A DNA stretch of 64,000 nt, taken from NCBI RefSeq assembly GCF_008710275.1, contig NZ_VYQE01000004.1:434001-498000 (forward strand), read 5' to 3'. Positions 37,656-46,926 of the stretch are shown piece after piece. The DNA comes from Histidinibacterium aquaticum. GTDB taxonomy: Bacteria > Pseudomonadota > Alphaproteobacteria > Rhodobacterales > Rhodobacteraceae. The first letter of the stretch is position 1. Each line of letters opens with the position of its first letter. The notes under the pieces are model-generated. The model was not told the origin of the DNA. It made no database searches and worked only from the letters and a program-made list of their open reading frames with translations. Made by a program: the position numbers and the translations under genes.

Positions 37656-38003
37656 ATGGAATACCTTCCCGAGAGCGTCCGGCTGGGGCTGGAACAGGCC
37701 CGCCGCACCAACGAAGCCCGCAAGTCCCGCCTCCAGGTGGAGGCCGGCGGCCGCCGCATCCGCGTGCTGCGCGCCTGGGACAAGGGATTCGCCGTCGAGG
37801 CGGGCGCGACGGAGATGCTGCGCGGCCTCGTCGACATCTACGAAGGCCAGCGCCACGTGTCCCGCGCCCTTATCGTCACCTCCCGCGAGGAAGAGGGCGA
37901 GCTGATCTACGAGTTCAAGCGCGAGACCCGCGCGTCGGACGCCCCGCCGGTGGACTTCGAGCGGCCCGACAACGCGCCTGCCGGGCTGCTTCCCCGCGAC
38001 TGA
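37656..38003 (+). CDS. Conserved-looking hypothetical protein
   Basis: A 115-residue soluble protein starting MEYLPESVRLGLEQARRTN. It is charged, with a helical N terminus, a beta-like core (IRVLRAWDKGFAVEAGA, RALIVTSREEEGELIYEF) and a short disordered Pro-rich end. The core has the look of a PilZ-like or small barrel domain, but no family is claimed. AGGGGAC precedes the start. It is 92 bases after cobM and its stop abuts the end of the convergent lyase gene. A 13-base palindrome lies 15 bases before the start. Function unknown. Confidence 0.65.
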   Translation: MEYLPESVRLGLEQARRTNEARKSRLQVEAGGRRIRVLRAWDKGFAVEAGATEMLRGLVDIYEGQRHVSRALIVTSREEEGELIYEFKRETRASDAPPVDFERPDNAPAGLLPRD

Positions 38004-39176
38004 TCACTGCACGTCGGCGAAGGCCGCCTGGAGCCGGGACACGGCCTCTTCCACGCGCGCCCGCTGGGTCCCGAGGTTGAAGCGCATCGCGGTCTCGCCA
38101 CCCGTCCCGAAGGCGGGCCCCGGAGAAGGGCCGAGCCGCGCCTCCTCGACCACCCGGCGGGAAACCTCCTCGGGCGACATCCCGAGCGGGGCGAAGTCCA
38201 CCCAGGCGAGGTAGGTCGCCTGCATCGGCATCGCGGAAAGGCCCGGGATCTCCGCCACGCCCTCGCTGAAGACGCGAATGTTCTCGGCTAGGTAGGCGGT
38301 GAGCGAGTCGACCCAGCCGGCACCCTGGCGGTACGCCTCCCGCGTTATCTCCACGCCGAAGATGTTGGGCTGGATGTCCGAGGCCTTGAGCGCCGTCTGT
38401 AGCTTCTCGCGCAGGGTGTCGTCCGGCACGATAAGGCAGCCCGTCCGGGCGCCCGCGACATTGAAGGTCTTGGAGGCCGCCGCCATGACGACCAGCCGGT
38501 CAGTGACCTCGGGCACGGCGACCGGCATCGGGACGTGGGTCTGTCCGGGAAGGACGAGGTCGTGATGGATCTCGTCGGAGATCAGGATCATGTCGTGCCG
38601 TTCACAGACCTGCGCCATCCGCCGCTGCTCCTCGGGCGTCCAGATGCGGCCCGCGGGATTGTGGGGCGACGAGATCAGCATGATCCGCTCGTCACCTGTC
38701 AGGCCGGCCTCCAGCGCGTCGAAGTCGATCTCGAAGCGGCCGTCGGCGCCGACCTCTAGCGGGCATTCGTGGGGGCGCCGCCCGTTGCGGCGGATCTTCG
38801 TCGTGAACTCGTGGTAGACCGGGGTGAAGATCACGACGCCGTCGCCGGGCTCGCTCAGCGTCTGCAGGCAGACGGCGATGCCGTTGCCCAGCCCGTGCGT
38901 GTAGAGGACATGCGCCGGGTCCGCGTCCCAGCCGTGACGGGTGCGCATCCAGTTGGCGACCGCCTCCGAGCAGGCGTCCAGACCAGAGAAGTAGCCGAGG
39001 ATCCCGCTCCGGGCGAGATCGACGACCGCGTCCTGCAGGAACTGTGGCGCGTCGAAATCCATGTCGGCGACCCACATCGGCAGCGGATCGTCGCCGCGCA
39101 GTCCGAGCGCCGCCTCCGCCGCCGACCACTTCACCTGGTGCGTGCCCGCCCGGACCGTGGGTCTGTCGAAATTCAT
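38004..39176 (-). CDS. patB: MalY/PatB family PLP-dependent beta C-S lyase
   Basis: A 390-residue PLP enzyme of the MalY/PatB group, which cleaves cystathionine or similar C-S bonds to pyruvate, ammonia and a thiol. Seen: LPMWVADMDFDAPQFL near the N terminus, the HNPAGRIWTPEE and ISDEIHHDLV motifs, and AASKTFNVAGARTG with the Schiff-base Lys. The start at 39176 (MNFDRP) follows AGGAGA. The frame is open much further upstream over the def gene but without homology. Natural substrate unknown; cystathionine beta-lyase activity is likely. It diverges from def. Confidence 0.88.
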   Translation of the reverse strand: MNFDRPTVRAGTHQVKWSAAEAALGLRGDDPLPMWVADMDFDAPQFLQDAVVDLARSGILGYFSGLDACSEAVANWMRTRHGWDADPAHVLYTHGLGNGIAVCLQTLSEPGDGVVIFTPVYHEFTTKIRRNGRRPHECPLEVGADGRFEIDFDALEAGLTGDERIMLISSPHNPAGRIWTPEEQRRMAQVCERHDMILISDEIHHDLVLPGQTHVPMPVAVPEVTDRLVVMAAASKTFNVAGARTGCLIVPDDTLREKLQTALKASDIQPNIFGVEITREAYRQGAGWVDSLTAYLAENIRVFSEGVAEIPGLSAMPMQATYLAWVDFAPLGMSPEEVSRRVVEEARLGPSPGPAFGTGGETAMRFNLGTQRARVEEAVSRLQAAFADVQ

Positions 39177-39275
39177 GTCGTCTCCTGTTTCGTTTCGCGG
39201 GACGCTATTCTCCCATCCGCCGAGCGCAAGGGCCCCCTTGTTGCGCGGCGGTCCGGCTTCGCCTATCTGAGCCGC

Positions 39276-39797
39276 ATGGCGAAGCGCACGATCCTCATTC
39301 ACCCCGACCCGCGGCTCAAGGCGGTGGCAGACCCCGTGGCAGAGGTCACCGACGAGGTTCGCACGCTTGCCGAGGACATGCTCGAGACCATGTACGATGC
39401 GCCCGGCATCGGCCTCGCCGCGCCGCAGGTCGGCGTGATGAAGCGGCTTCTTGTGATGGACTGCGTCAAGGACGAGACCCTGCCGCCTCGCCCCATGGTC
39501 CTGATCAATCCCGAGGTGACCTGGAGCTCCGAAGAACTCGGCACCTACGAGGAGGGCTGCCTTTCCATCCCGGAACAATATGCCGAGGTGGAACGCCCCG
39601 CGGAGGTCGAGGTTTCATGGACCGACCTTGAGGGTGCGCAACAGTCCGAGCGTTTCGACGGGCTCTGGGCGACCTGCGTGCAGCACGAGATCGACCACCT
39701 GAACGGCAAGCTCTTCATCGACTACCTCAAGCCTCTTAAGCGGCAGATGATCACCCGCAAGATGGTCAAGATGAAGCGCGAGAAGGCGCGGGCCTGA
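39276..39797 (+). CDS. def: Peptide deformylase
   Basis: Removes the formyl group from the starting Met of new proteins. The 173-residue protein has all three motifs: GIGLAAPQVGV (residues 44-54), EEGCLSIPEQ with the metal ligand Cys95, and QHEIDHLNG with ligands His137 and His141 and the catalytic Glu138. The ATG at 39276 is the natural start of the fold. It is followed after four bases by a second, degenerate deformylase and then fmt, which places the formyl group. Confidence 0.97.
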   Translation: MAKRTILIHPDPRLKAVADPVAEVTDEVRTLAEDMLETMYDAPGIGLAAPQVGVMKRLLVMDCVKDETLPPRPMVLINPEVTWSSEELGTYEEGCLSIPEQYAEVERPAEVEVSWTDLEGAQQSERFDGLWATCVQHEIDHLNGKLFIDYLKPLKRQMITRKMVKMKREKARA

Positions 39798-39801
39798 GCC
39801 C

Positions 39802-40296
39802 GTGCCCCGCTCGTTCGTCCAATGGCCCGACAGGGCGCTGCGCACGTCGGCCAAGCCCGTCGAGGAAGTGGACGACGAGATACGGGCGATCTGGGACGAG
39901 ATGGTCGAGGCCATGGAGGCGATGCCTGGCTATGGCCTGGCCGCGCCCCAGCTCGGTATCGGCCTGCGGCTCGCCGTCGTCGATGCGAGTACGGACCGCG
40001 GACAGGCGGTGCGGCTCGCGAACCCCGAGATCCTGCATGCCTCCGTCGAGTTCCGCGAGCATGAGGAGGCCTCTCCCAACCTGCCCGGCGTTTCCGCCGT
40101 CATTTCGCGGCCCCGGGCCGTCACGGTGCGCTTCCTGAACGTCGCGGGGGCGGTGGAGGAGAAGGACTTCGTCGGGCTCTGGGCGACCAGCGTGCAGCAC
40201 CAGATCGACCATCTCGACGGCCGGATGTACATCGACCGGCTCTCGCGGCTGAGGCGGGAGCGACTGCTGAAACGGGCGGCCAAGATTGGCCGCTGA
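39802..40296 (+). CDS. Peptide deformylase paralogue without catalytic residues
   Basis: A 164-residue protein that aligns with peptide deformylase along its length but has lost the active site. Motif 1 is kept ([12 protein letters not shown]). In motif 2 the EGCLS of the family is replaced by EEASPNLPG, so the Cys metal ligand is gone. In motif 3 the sequence is QHQIDHLDG, so the catalytic Glu becomes Gln134 while His133 and His137 remain. It starts with GTG four bases after def and ends 22 bases before fmt, so the three are co-transcribed. Deformylase activity is unlikely. It may bind formyl-Met ends, partner the active enzyme, or have another role. Confidence 0.85.
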   Translation: MPRSFVQWPDRALRTSAKPVEEVDDEIRAIWDEMVEAMEAMPGYGLAAPQLGIGLRLAVVDASTDRGQAVRLANPEILHASVEFREHEEASPNLPGVSAVISRPRAVTVRFLNVAGAVEEKDFVGLWATSVQHQIDHLDGRMYIDRLSRLRRERLLKRAAKIGR

Positions 40297-40318
40297 GGCC
40301 GCAACAAGGGAGAGAGCC

Positions 40319-41221
40319 ATGCGCATCGCCTTCATGGGCACGCCCGATTTCTCGGTCCCCGCGCTGCAGGCGCTGGAGCGGGCGGGGCACGAGATCGCCT
40401 GCGTCTATACCCAGCCGCCAAGGCCCGCAGGGCGGGGCAAGGCGCCTCGTCCGACTGCCGTCCATGCGGCGGCGGAGGAATTGGGGCTGGAGGTCCGCCA
40501 CCCGGTTTCGCTCAAGGGAGCGGAGGAGCAGGCGGCCTTCGCCGCGCTCGACCTCGATGCGGCGGTGGTCGCGGCCTATGGTCTGATCCTGCCGCAGGCG
40601 GTGCTCGACGCGCCGCACTACGGCTGTCTCAACATCCACGCCTCGCTGCTGCCGCGCTGGCGGGGGGCTGCGCCGATCCACCGGGCGGTGATGGCCGGAG
40701 ACGCGGAGACCGGGGTCTGCATCATGCAGATGGAGGCGGGGCTCGACACCGGGCCGGTGCTGCTGCGCGAGGCGACGGGGATCGGGGCGGAGGACACGAC
40801 CGGGGACCTGCACGACCGGCTGGCGGAACTGGGGGCGGCGCTCATCGTGCGGGCGCTGGCGGATATCGAGGACCTGGTACCAGAGCCGCAGCCGGAGGAC
40901 GGGGTCACCTATGCGACGAAAATCGACAAGGCCGAGGCGCGGGTCGACTGGACCCGTCCGGAGGTGGAGGTCGACCGCCTGATCCGCGGGCTCTCGCCCT
41001 TCCCGGGCGCATGGTGCGAGGCGGGGGGAGAGCGGCTGAAACTGCTCCGCTCGCGGCTCGCGGAGGGGACCGGAGAGCCGGGGGAGGTCCTGGGCGGCCT
41101 CCGCATCGCCTGCGGCGAGGGCGCCGTTGAGCTGCTGGAGGGGCAACGGCCCGGAAGGCGGGCGATGGGGCAGGAGGAGCTACTGAGGGGGTGGCAGACG
41201 GCTCCGGAAAAGCTCTCCTGA
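40319..41221 (+). CDS. fmt: Methionyl-tRNA formyltransferase
   Basis: Formylates initiator Met-tRNA with 10-formyl-tetrahydrofolate. The 300-residue protein has [18 protein letters not shown] at the N terminus, the catalytic region [20 protein letters not shown] with its Asn and His, and the C-terminal tRNA-binding barrel ([20 protein letters not shown]). AAGGGAGAG precedes the ATG at 40319. It completes the def, def-like, fmt set. Full length. Confidence 0.97.
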   Translation: MRIAFMGTPDFSVPALQALERAGHEIACVYTQPPRPAGRGKAPRPTAVHAAAEELGLEVRHPVSLKGAEEQAAFAALDLDAAVVAAYGLILPQAVLDAPHYGCLNIHASLLPRWRGAAPIHRAVMAGDAETGVCIMQMEAGLDTGPVLLREATGIGAEDTTGDLHDRLAELGAALIVRALADIEDLVPEPQPEDGVTYATKIDKAEARVDWTRPEVEVDRLIRGLSPFPGAWCEAGGERLKLLRSRLAEGTGEPGEVLGGLRIACGEGAVELLEGQRPGRRAMGQEELLRGWQTAPEKLS

Positions 41222-41225
41222 GAAG

Positions 41226-41241
41226 TGTCCAAGGTTGGACA
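41226..41241. promoter_or_regulatory. Perfect 16-base palindrome after fmt
   Basis: TGTCCAA-GG-TTGGACA, seven-base arms around two bases, starting five bases after the fmt stop and about 180 bases before the DUF2189 gene. The two-base centre is too short for a hairpin, so a protein-binding site is more likely than a terminator. The regulator is not recognised. It does not match LexA or FnrL boxes. Confidence 0.45.
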
Positions 41242-41421
41242 GGGTGCTAGACCCTTGAATAGGAAAGGAAATCCGGAAACAGTCGAGTTCCGTTAACCTT
41301 TTCTCCCGCTTGCCTAAAGCCGCGCCCGGTGCGAACCTGTTGCCGCCGAAAGACGGGTTGGTTCACCGCCGGGTCCGGGGGAGCGGACCGGCACGGTGAC
41401 ATGCTTTGGGAGGAGTGTGTC

Positions 41422-42240
41422 ATGACATCCAAGAGCACGGAGTCCACGCCGCAGGAGGATCTGGCCCCGCGGCAGCCCTCGCCGCCGAGGGTCAACGCGG
41501 TGACCGCCGAGGACATCACCGCATCGCTGAAGGCGGGGTTCGCGGACTTCCTGTCCCGCCCCCTCATGAGCGGGTTTTTCGGACTGTTCTACGCGGTCTT
41601 CGGAATCCTGCTGATCTGGTGCCTTGTGTGGCTCGACATGCTCTGGATCGTCATTCCGGCGCTCGTGGCCTTTCCCCTGATCGCGCCCTTCGCCGCCGCC
41701 GGACTCTACGAGATGTCCCGCCGATTGCAGAGGAACGAGAGTTTCGGCTGGTCGGACATCCTCACGGTCATGGCCAATCAGCGGAAGCGCGAGATGGGCT
41801 GGATGGCCTTCGTCACGCTCTTCATCCTGTGGGTCTGGTTCTACCAGTTCCGAACCGTGCTGGTCATCGTCCTGCAGGATTCCTCCTTCTCCGACCTGGA
41901 CGGTTTCCTGAACACCGTCTTCTTCACGCCGGAGGGCTGGACCTTTCTCCTGATCGGCACCGGGGTCGGGGCGCTCCTCTCGGCGGTCCTGTTCTCGGCG
42001 ACGGTGGTCGCCATGCCGATGCTGCTCGACCGGGAGATGGACTTCATCACCGCAATGATCACCTCTTTCGGGGTCGTCAGGAAGAGTCCGGCCGTGATGC
42101 TCGGCTGGGCGGCGATCATCGCGGTCACGATGCTGCTGTCGATGGTCCCGGCCTTCCTCGGCCTCGTCTTCACCCTGCCGATCCTCGGCCACACGACCTG
42201 GCATCTCTACCAACGAGCGGTGGCGCCCGTGGAGGCGTAA
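41422..42240 (+). CDS. DUF2189-type integral membrane protein
   Basis: A 272-residue membrane protein with a Pro/Ser-rich cytosolic N terminus of about 45 residues and six hydrophobic segments. Pattern and motifs fit DUF2189: FLSRPLMSGFFGLFYAVFG, FPLIAPFAAAGLYEMSRRL, and VVAMPMLLDREMDFITAM near the end. GGGAGGA precedes the ATG at 41422. Function unknown; a permease-like role is often assumed. Its own promoter probably lies in the 200 bases after fmt. The stop is 30 bases from the convergent rnhA gene. Confidence 0.8.
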   Translation: MTSKSTESTPQEDLAPRQPSPPRVNAVTAEDITASLKAGFADFLSRPLMSGFFGLFYAVFGILLIWCLVWLDMLWIVIPALVAFPLIAPFAAAGLYEMSRRLQRNESFGWSDILTVMANQRKREMGWMAFVTLFILWVWFYQFRTVLVIVLQDSSFSDLDGFLNTVFFTPEGWTFLLIGTGVGALLSAVLFSATVVAMPMLLDREMDFITAMITSFGVVRKSPAVMLGWAAIIAVTMLLSMVPAFLGLVFTLPILGHTTWHLYQRAVAPVEA

Positions 42241-42270
42241 TCCGGGGGAAGCGACTCCTGGAGCGACGGA

Positions 42271-42723
42271 TCACCGCTTGAACGGCGCCATCCCCTTCCG
42301 CGCGAGTTCGTCGGCGCGTTCGTTCTCGGGGTGGCCGGCGTGGCCCTTCACCCATTCCCAGCGGACCTGGTGGCGGGCGGCGGCCTCGTCGAGGCGGCGC
42401 CAGAGGTCCTCGTTCTTCACGGGCTTCTTCGTCGAGGTCTTCCAGCCCTTGCGCTTCCAGCCGGCGAGCCACTCGGTGATGCCGCCCTTCACGTAGGCGC
42501 TGTCGGTGATGACGGTGATCTTCGAGGGGCTGGTCAGGGTCTCGAGCGCGTTGATCGCGGCCAGGAGCTCCATCCGGTTGTTTGTGGTCCGGGCCTCTCC
42601 GCCCTTGAGCTCGCGCTCCCGGAGTACGGCGTCGCCCTCCTTGGCCTGCAGGAGCGCGCCCCAGCCGCCCGGGCCGGGGTTGCCGGAGCAGGCACCGTCG
42701 GTGAAGGCGAAGAGCTCAGGCAT
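42271..42723 (-). CDS. rnhA: Ribonuclease HI
   Basis: Cuts RNA in RNA-DNA hybrids. The 150-residue protein has the catalytic acids in order: [17 protein letters not shown] (Asp), [12 protein letters not shown] (Glu), [12 protein letters not shown] (Asp) and [15 protein letters not shown] (His and Asp). Length and motifs are full. Its start overlaps the end of the methyltransferase gene upstream by eight bases, so the three minus-strand genes DUF3429, methyltransferase and rnhA form a tight operon. Confidence 0.97.
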   Translation of the reverse strand: MPELFAFTDGACSGNPGPGGWGALLQAKEGDAVLRERELKGGEARTTNNRMELLAAINALETLTSPSKITVITDSAYVKGGITEWLAGWKRKGWKTSTKKPVKNEDLWRRLDEAAARHQVRWEWVKGHAGHPENERADELARKGMAPFKR

Positions 42724-43315
42724 CGGACTTCACCGCGAGCAGGTCGATGCAGGGGTCGTCGGTCCCCGCGCAGCCGCGCCGGGTCGTGGTGCGGGAGTCG
42801 GCGAGGGTCAGGCCGGCGGCGGCGATCCAGTCGGTCAGCTCGGGCTCGGTGACGTAGGCGTAGTGGCGGCCGAGGGAGTCGCGCGCCTCGCCCTCGCCGA
42901 GCTTGAGGCCGAGGTAGAGCGGGCCGCCCGGGCGCAGGGCGCGGGCGAGTTGCGCGATGTGGCCGGGGATGTGGGCGCGCGGAGCATGGAGCAGGCTGTA
43001 GGCCGCCCAGACGCCGTCGTAGCTCTCTTCGCCGTAGTCGTCGTCGAAGGTGCCGAGGCGGGCGGGCAGGCCGAGGGTGTCGCGGGCGATGCCGACCATC
43101 TCGGGGCTCGCGTCCACCGGGTCCGGGCGGTGCCCCGCGACGGCCATGGCCGCCGAGGCCCGGCCCGGACCGCAGCCGAGGTCGAGGACACGGGCGGCGG
43201 GCGGCAGGCGGTCCATGAAGGCCGAGAGCTCGGGGCTCGCGTCGTCGCGGCCGAACTTGTCGGCGTAGCGGGTGGCGGCGTCGGCGTAGAAGGCGAGGGT
43301 GCGCTCGTCGGTCAT
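42716..43315 (-). CDS. Class I SAM-dependent methyltransferase
   Basis: A 199-residue methyltransferase. The SAM-binding motif is [16 protein letters not shown] near residue 44, with [12 protein letters not shown] as motif II and the [15 protein letters not shown] loop. The N terminus ([14 protein letters not shown]) and the size fit small-molecule methyltransferases of the Methyltransf_25/11 type. The substrate is unknown. The ATG at 43315 shares its first base with the stop of the DUF3429 gene, and the C terminus overlaps rnhA by eight bases. Confidence 0.85.
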   Translation of the reverse strand: MTDERTLAFYADAATRYADKFGRDDASPELSAFMDRLPPAARVLDLGCGPGRASAAMAVAGHRPDPVDASPEMVGIARDTLGLPARLGTFDDDYGEESYDGVWAAYSLLHAPRAHIPGHIAQLARALRPGGPLYLGLKLGEGEARDSLGRHYAYVTEPELTDWIAAAGLTLADSRTTTRRGCAGTDDPCIDLLAVKSDA

Positions 43316-43773
43316 CAGAGCATCACCGGCAGGAGGCAAAGGATGACGACGGCCGACAGTCCGGTCCGCAGGGTCATCCACCAGGGCGGCGCCAGGCCCC
43401 AGCGGGCGAACTGGGCGTCGAGCAGCAGGAGCGCCGCGAAGCCGGCGGCGAGGTAGGTGGCCGCCGAGGTCGGTCCGCCACCGGTGAAGATGAAGGCCCA
43501 GAGCGCGGGCAGCACCGAGAGCGCATATCCCGCGGCGGCGCGGGCGCCCGTCGTCTTCGTGGCGAAGCCCCAGAGCACGCCGGACATGAAGGCGAGGATG
43601 ACCTGCCCGTAGGCGAGCTGGACATAGGGGCCGACGAAGCGGGCGGCGCCGGATCCGAAGCGCTCGACCGAGGCCATGCCGAGCTCGGGACGCAGCGTGG
43701 TGAGCGCGCCCCAGAGGAAGGGGATCAGCCCGGCGAGGCCGAGGAGGAGCGGGGCGAGGGGCGGTCTGGTCAT
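43315..43773 (-). CDS. DUF3429 family membrane protein
   Basis: A 152-residue protein with about five membrane helices. Typical DUF3429 features are the N-terminal PPLAPLLLGLAGLIPF, the YGQVILAFMSGVLWGFA segment and the C-terminal WWMTLRTGLSAVVILC. It looks cytoplasmic-membrane bound with no enzyme motif. It is the first gene of the minus-strand set with the methyltransferase and rnhA. About 170 bases separate it from the LysE gene, part of which is a dispersed repeat. Function unknown. Confidence 0.82.
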   Translation of the reverse strand: MTRPPLAPLLLGLAGLIPFLWGALTTLRPELGMASVERFGSGAARFVGPYVQLAYGQVILAFMSGVLWGFATKTTGARAAAGYALSVLPALWAFIFTGGGPTSAATYLAAGFAALLLLDAQFARWGLAPPWWMTLRTGLSAVVILCLLPVML

Positions 43774-43870
43774 GGTGGGGATGTGACGCGGAATGGGGGC
43801 GCGGGCAAGGGGGCCGCCGACCGGCGCTCGTCCCGGCCCGGGGCCGGGACATCGCCCCGCCCGCCGTCCC

Positions 43871-43940
43871 GCAGGGGGCTCCGCCCCCGTCCGCGGAGGG
43901 GCCGAGGACTCCCCCGAGGGTATTTGGAGCTAGATGAAGG
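43871..43940 (-). repeat. Dispersed intergenic hairpin repeat, copy 2
   Basis: Read on the minus strand it begins seven bases after the LysE stop with CTTCATCTAGCTCCAAATACCC and ends in the hairpin GGGGGC-GGA-GCCCCC. It matches the element after cbiX (32335-32399) in sequence, orientation relative to the gene, and distance from the stop codon. Compensating differences in the hairpin arms point to a structure kept at the RNA level. No T run follows, so it is not a simple terminator. Confidence 0.65.
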
Positions 43941-43946
43941 AGGGGG

Positions 43947-44561
43947 TCAGGCGCGTTCCAGGGCGAGGCGCCCCGCGAGGGCGGCGAAGGCCGCGGCGAA
44001 GGTCCGGTTGAGCCAGGTCATCGCCCGGCGGCTCGCGAGGAGGCGGTCTCGGGCGAGGGCGGCGAAGGCGCCATAGAGCAGGAAGACGGCGAAGGTGAGC
44101 GCCATGAAGACGGCTCCGAGGCCGATCATCTCGGCGGTGGCCGTGGCGGGGTCGCCGGAGAGGAACGGCGGGAGAAGGGCGAGGAAGAAGATCGAGAGCT
44201 TGGGGTTCAGCACGTTGATCAGCGTGCCGCGGCGGGCGGTGCGCCAGCCCTCCTCGGCGGTCCGGTCCTCTTCCAGCGCCAGGGCGCCCCCGGACCGCAG
44301 GGCCTGGCTCGCGAGGTAGAGCAGGTAGGCGACGCCGGCCCATTTCAGCATGGTGAAGGCGAGGGCCGAGGTGTGCAGGAGCGCCGCGAGGCCGAGGATC
44401 GCCGCGGCGAGATGCGGCAGGATTCCCAGCGTGCAGCCGAGCGCGGCCCAGGCGGCGGCGCGGCGCCCCCGCCCGAGGCCGATCGCCAACGTGTAGAGCA
44501 CCCCGGTGCCGGGAGCGAGGACGACGACGAGCGCCGTGACGAGGAACTGCGTGGAGATCAT
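43947..44561 (-). CDS. LysE/RhtB family amino acid exporter
   Basis: A 204-residue membrane protein with six hydrophobic segments and the LysE-family signature: VLAPGTGVLYTLAIGLGRGRR near the N terminus and RTARRGTLINVLNPKLSIFFLALLPPFL in the middle. These proteins export amino acids or related metabolites across the inner membrane. The substrate cannot be told. It is a lone gene between ispH and DUF3429, followed at its 3' side by a copy of the dispersed repeat. Confidence 0.9.
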   Translation of the reverse strand: MISTQFLVTALVVVLAPGTGVLYTLAIGLGRGRRAAAWAALGCTLGILPHLAAAILGLAALLHTSALAFTMLKWAGVAYLLYLASQALRSGGALALEEDRTAEEGWRTARRGTLINVLNPKLSIFFLALLPPFLSGDPATATAEMIGLGAVFMALTFAVFLLYGAFAALARDRLLASRRAMTWLNRTFAAAFAALAGRLALERA

Positions 44562-44628
44562 GGGCCGGGCCCTCGGAAAGCGACCCGGCCAGACTGCCGC
44601 CCGGGGGCGCCGCTGTCGAGAGCCGCGG

Positions 44629-45579
44629 TCAGGCGGGTTCGCGCAGGACCCGCGGCACCTTGAACTCGACGTGTTCCTCAGCGGTGGTCACCGGTTCGAC
44701 GGTCACGTCGTAGCGGGCGCGGAAGGCGTCGAGGACCTCGTCGATGAGCACCTCGGGCGCCGAGGCGCCGGCGGTGACGCCGATGGAGCGCACCCCCTCG
44801 AGGGCGCGCCAGTCGATGTCCGCCGCGCGCTGCACGAGCTGGGCGTAGGGGCAGCCGGCGCGGCGGGCGACCTCGACCAGGCGGCGCGAGTTGGAGGAGT
44901 TGGGCGCGCCGACCACCAGCAGCGCCTCGGCCTTGGGGCCGATGGCCTTCACCGCCTCCTGGCGGTTGGTGGTGGCGTAGCAGATGTCTTCCTTGTGCGG
45001 CCCGACGATGGCGGGAAAGCGGTCGCGCAGGGCGGCCACGATCTCGATGGTGTCGTCGACCGAAAGCGTCGTTTGGGTGACGAAGGCGAGCTTTTCCGGG
45101 TCGCGGACCTCCAGGGTCGCCACGTCCGCGGGCGTCTCCACCAGGAGCACGTCGCCCTCGGGCAGCTGGCCCATGGTGCCCACCGTCTCGGGGTGGCCGG
45201 CATGGCCGATCATCACGATCTGCAGCCCGTTATCGGCGTGGCGCCCGGCCTCGATATGGACCTTGGAGACCAGCGGGCAGGTGGCGTCGACGTAGATCAT
45301 CTCGCGCTTGGCGGCCTCGGCCGGGACGGCCTTGGGCACGCCATGCGCGGAGAAGATGACCGGGCGGTCGTCGGGGCACTCGTCGAGCTCCTCGACGAAG
45401 ACGGCGCCCTTCTCGCGCAGGTCGTCCACGACGTAGCGGTTGTGCACGATCTCGTGACGCACGTAGACCGGGGCGCCCCATTTCTGCAGCGCCATCTCGA
45501 CGATCTTGATCGCCCGGTCGACGCCCGCGCAGAAGCCGCGGGGGGCGGCGAGGTAGAGGGTCAGGGGAGGCTGGATCAT
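44629..45579 (-). CDS. ispH: 4-Hydroxy-3-methylbut-2-enyl diphosphate reductase
   Basis: Last enzyme of the MEP isoprenoid pathway, making IPP and DMAPP with a 4Fe-4S cluster. The 316-residue protein has cluster Cys residues in [22 protein letters not shown] and [12 protein letters not shown], the motif FSAHGVPK, the active Glu region [14 protein letters not shown] and [10 protein letters not shown]. The ATG at 45579 begins the fold; the frame is open further upstream without homology. No partner gene is linked. Confidence 0.96.
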   Translation of the reverse strand: MIQPPLTLYLAAPRGFCAGVDRAIKIVEMALQKWGAPVYVRHEIVHNRYVVDDLREKGAVFVEELDECPDDRPVIFSAHGVPKAVPAEAAKREMIYVDATCPLVSKVHIEAGRHADNGLQIVMIGHAGHPETVGTMGQLPEGDVLLVETPADVATLEVRDPEKLAFVTQTTLSVDDTIEIVAALRDRFPAIVGPHKEDICYATTNRQEAVKAIGPKAEALLVVGAPNSSNSRRLVEVARRAGCPYAQLVQRAADIDWRALEGVRSIGVTAGASAPEVLIDEVLDAFRARYDVTVEPVTTAEEHVEFKVPRVLREPA

Positions 45580-45635
45580 GTCGGGCTCCTTCGCCCCCCG
45601 AGGTAGGGGTTTCGGGCGGCTCTGTCCATGCGGGG

Positions 45636-46070
45636 TCAGCCGACGAGGCCCGCGGTGGCGAGTGCCAGCAGGATGTAGCGACCGGTCTTGGCGATCGTCA
45701 CCAGCACAAGGAAGACGGGCCACGGGGTTCGCAGGATGCCGGCGGCCAGGGCGATGGCGTCGCCGAAGGGCGCCCAGGTGAGCAGCAGCGACCAGAGACC
45801 CCAGCGATTGTACCAGCGCTGGGCGCGTTCGATCTGGGCCGGGGTGAATGGAAACCAGCGGCGGTCGCGGAAGCGCTCGATCCAGATCCCCATCAGGTAG
45901 GTGATGACCGAGCCCAGGGTGTTGCCGACGCTCGCGACGAGGACCAGCAGCCAGACGGGATAGTCGCCGCCGAGCTGCATGGCGGTGAAGACGACCTCGG
46001 ACTGGAAAGGCAGGATCGTGGCGGCGCCGAGGGCGGCGAGAAAGAGGGTGACGAGCGCGGCGGCGGTCAT
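45636..46070 (-). CDS. YqaA/DedA-like (SNARE-associated) membrane protein
   Basis: A 144-residue membrane protein of the YqaA type within the DedA/VTT superfamily. Seen: an N-terminal hydrophobic stretch, [39 protein letters not shown], and [29 protein letters not shown], where the FGD motif is the family mark. These proteins influence membrane homeostasis, possibly as lipid scramblases or transporters. It lies between ispH and the NYN-domain gene on the same strand, 17 bases from the latter. Confidence 0.85.
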   Translation of the reverse strand: MTAAALVTLFLAALGAATILPFQSEVVFTAMQLGGDYPVWLLVLVASVGNTLGSVITYLMGIWIERFRDRRWFPFTPAQIERAQRWYNRWGLWSLLLTWAPFGDAIALAAGILRTPWPVFLVLVTIAKTGRYILLALATAGLVG

Positions 46071-46087
46071 CGGGCGCCGTCGCCGGC

Positions 46088-46666
46088 TCAGTCGCCGGCG
46101 TACTGTTCCTCGTCGGCCGCGCGGTCGCCTCGGGGCTCGCGCGGCGGCCGGCCGACCGTTTCGCGCAGCTCGTCGAGCTCGATGAAATTGTCGGCCTGGC
46201 GGCGCAGCTCGTCGGCGATCATCGGCGGCTGGCTGCGGATCGTCGAGCAGACCGAGACGCGCACGCCGCGGCGCTGGAGCGCTTCGACCAGCGGGCGGAA
46301 GTCGCCGTCGCCGGAAAAGAGCACGATATGGTCGACGTGGCGGGCGGTCTCCATGGCATCGACGGTCAGCTCGATGTCCATGTTGCCCTTCACCTTCCGG
46401 CGGCCCTGGCTGTCGGTGTATTCCTTGGCTGGCTTGGTCACCATGGTGAAGCCGTTGTAATGCAGCCAGTCGACGAGAGGGCGAATCGGCGAATATTCGT
46501 CGTTCTCCAGGAGCGCGGTGTAGTAGAAGGCGCGGAGGAGCTTGCCGCGGCGCATGAATTCCTGACGCAGCAGCTTGTAGTCGATGTCGAATCCCAAGGC
46601 CTTGGCGGCCGCGTAGAGGTTCGAGCCGTCGATGAAGAGCGCCAGGCGCTCATCCCGGTAGAACAT
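46088..46666 (-). CDS. NYN-domain protein (LabA/DUF88 family)
   Basis: A 192-residue protein with a PIN-like NYN nuclease domain. Seen: [17 protein letters not shown] with the first Asp, [16 protein letters not shown] with two acids, and [19 protein letters not shown] with the last Asp pair, the expected acidic quartet. A Cys-Ser region and a charged C-terminal tail follow. The start at 46666 (MFYRDERL) follows AAAGGAAT. Members are likely RNases; the target is unknown. It is divergent from folK across 260 bases that hold a short hairpin at 46765-46780 and no gene. Confidence 0.88.
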   Translation of the reverse strand: MFYRDERLALFIDGSNLYAAAKALGFDIDYKLLRQEFMRRGKLLRAFYYTALLENDEYSPIRPLVDWLHYNGFTMVTKPAKEYTDSQGRRKVKGNMDIELTVDAMETARHVDHIVLFSGDGDFRPLVEALQRRGVRVSVCSTIRSQPPMIADELRRQADNFIELDELRETVGRPPREPRGDRAADEEQYAGD

Positions 46667-46926
46667 CGAAATTCCTTTCTCGACACTGTCCCGATCCGAC
46701 TGGTGCGACGGCAGAGGAACAGCGAAGTGACTGGCATGGTAAATGGTCAAAAGACATAATCAAGGCGTCCTTCTGGACGCGAGGCGGCTGGCGGTGGCGC
46801 GGGCGTCGGCTCCTTCAACCGACTTGCGGCCTTTAAAAAAGGGTCGCGACGCTGTCACACTGGCCACACAGACCGTCGTCCGCCGTGGTATCTGCCCCGG
46901 CGGAATAGGAAAAGGACTGCCGTCAC

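Noticed and set aside
46765-46780. GCGTCC-TTCT-GGACGC hairpin between the NYN gene and folK
   Set aside because: A six-pair stem is common by chance in GC-rich DNA; no T run follows and it is over 90 bases from either gene start.
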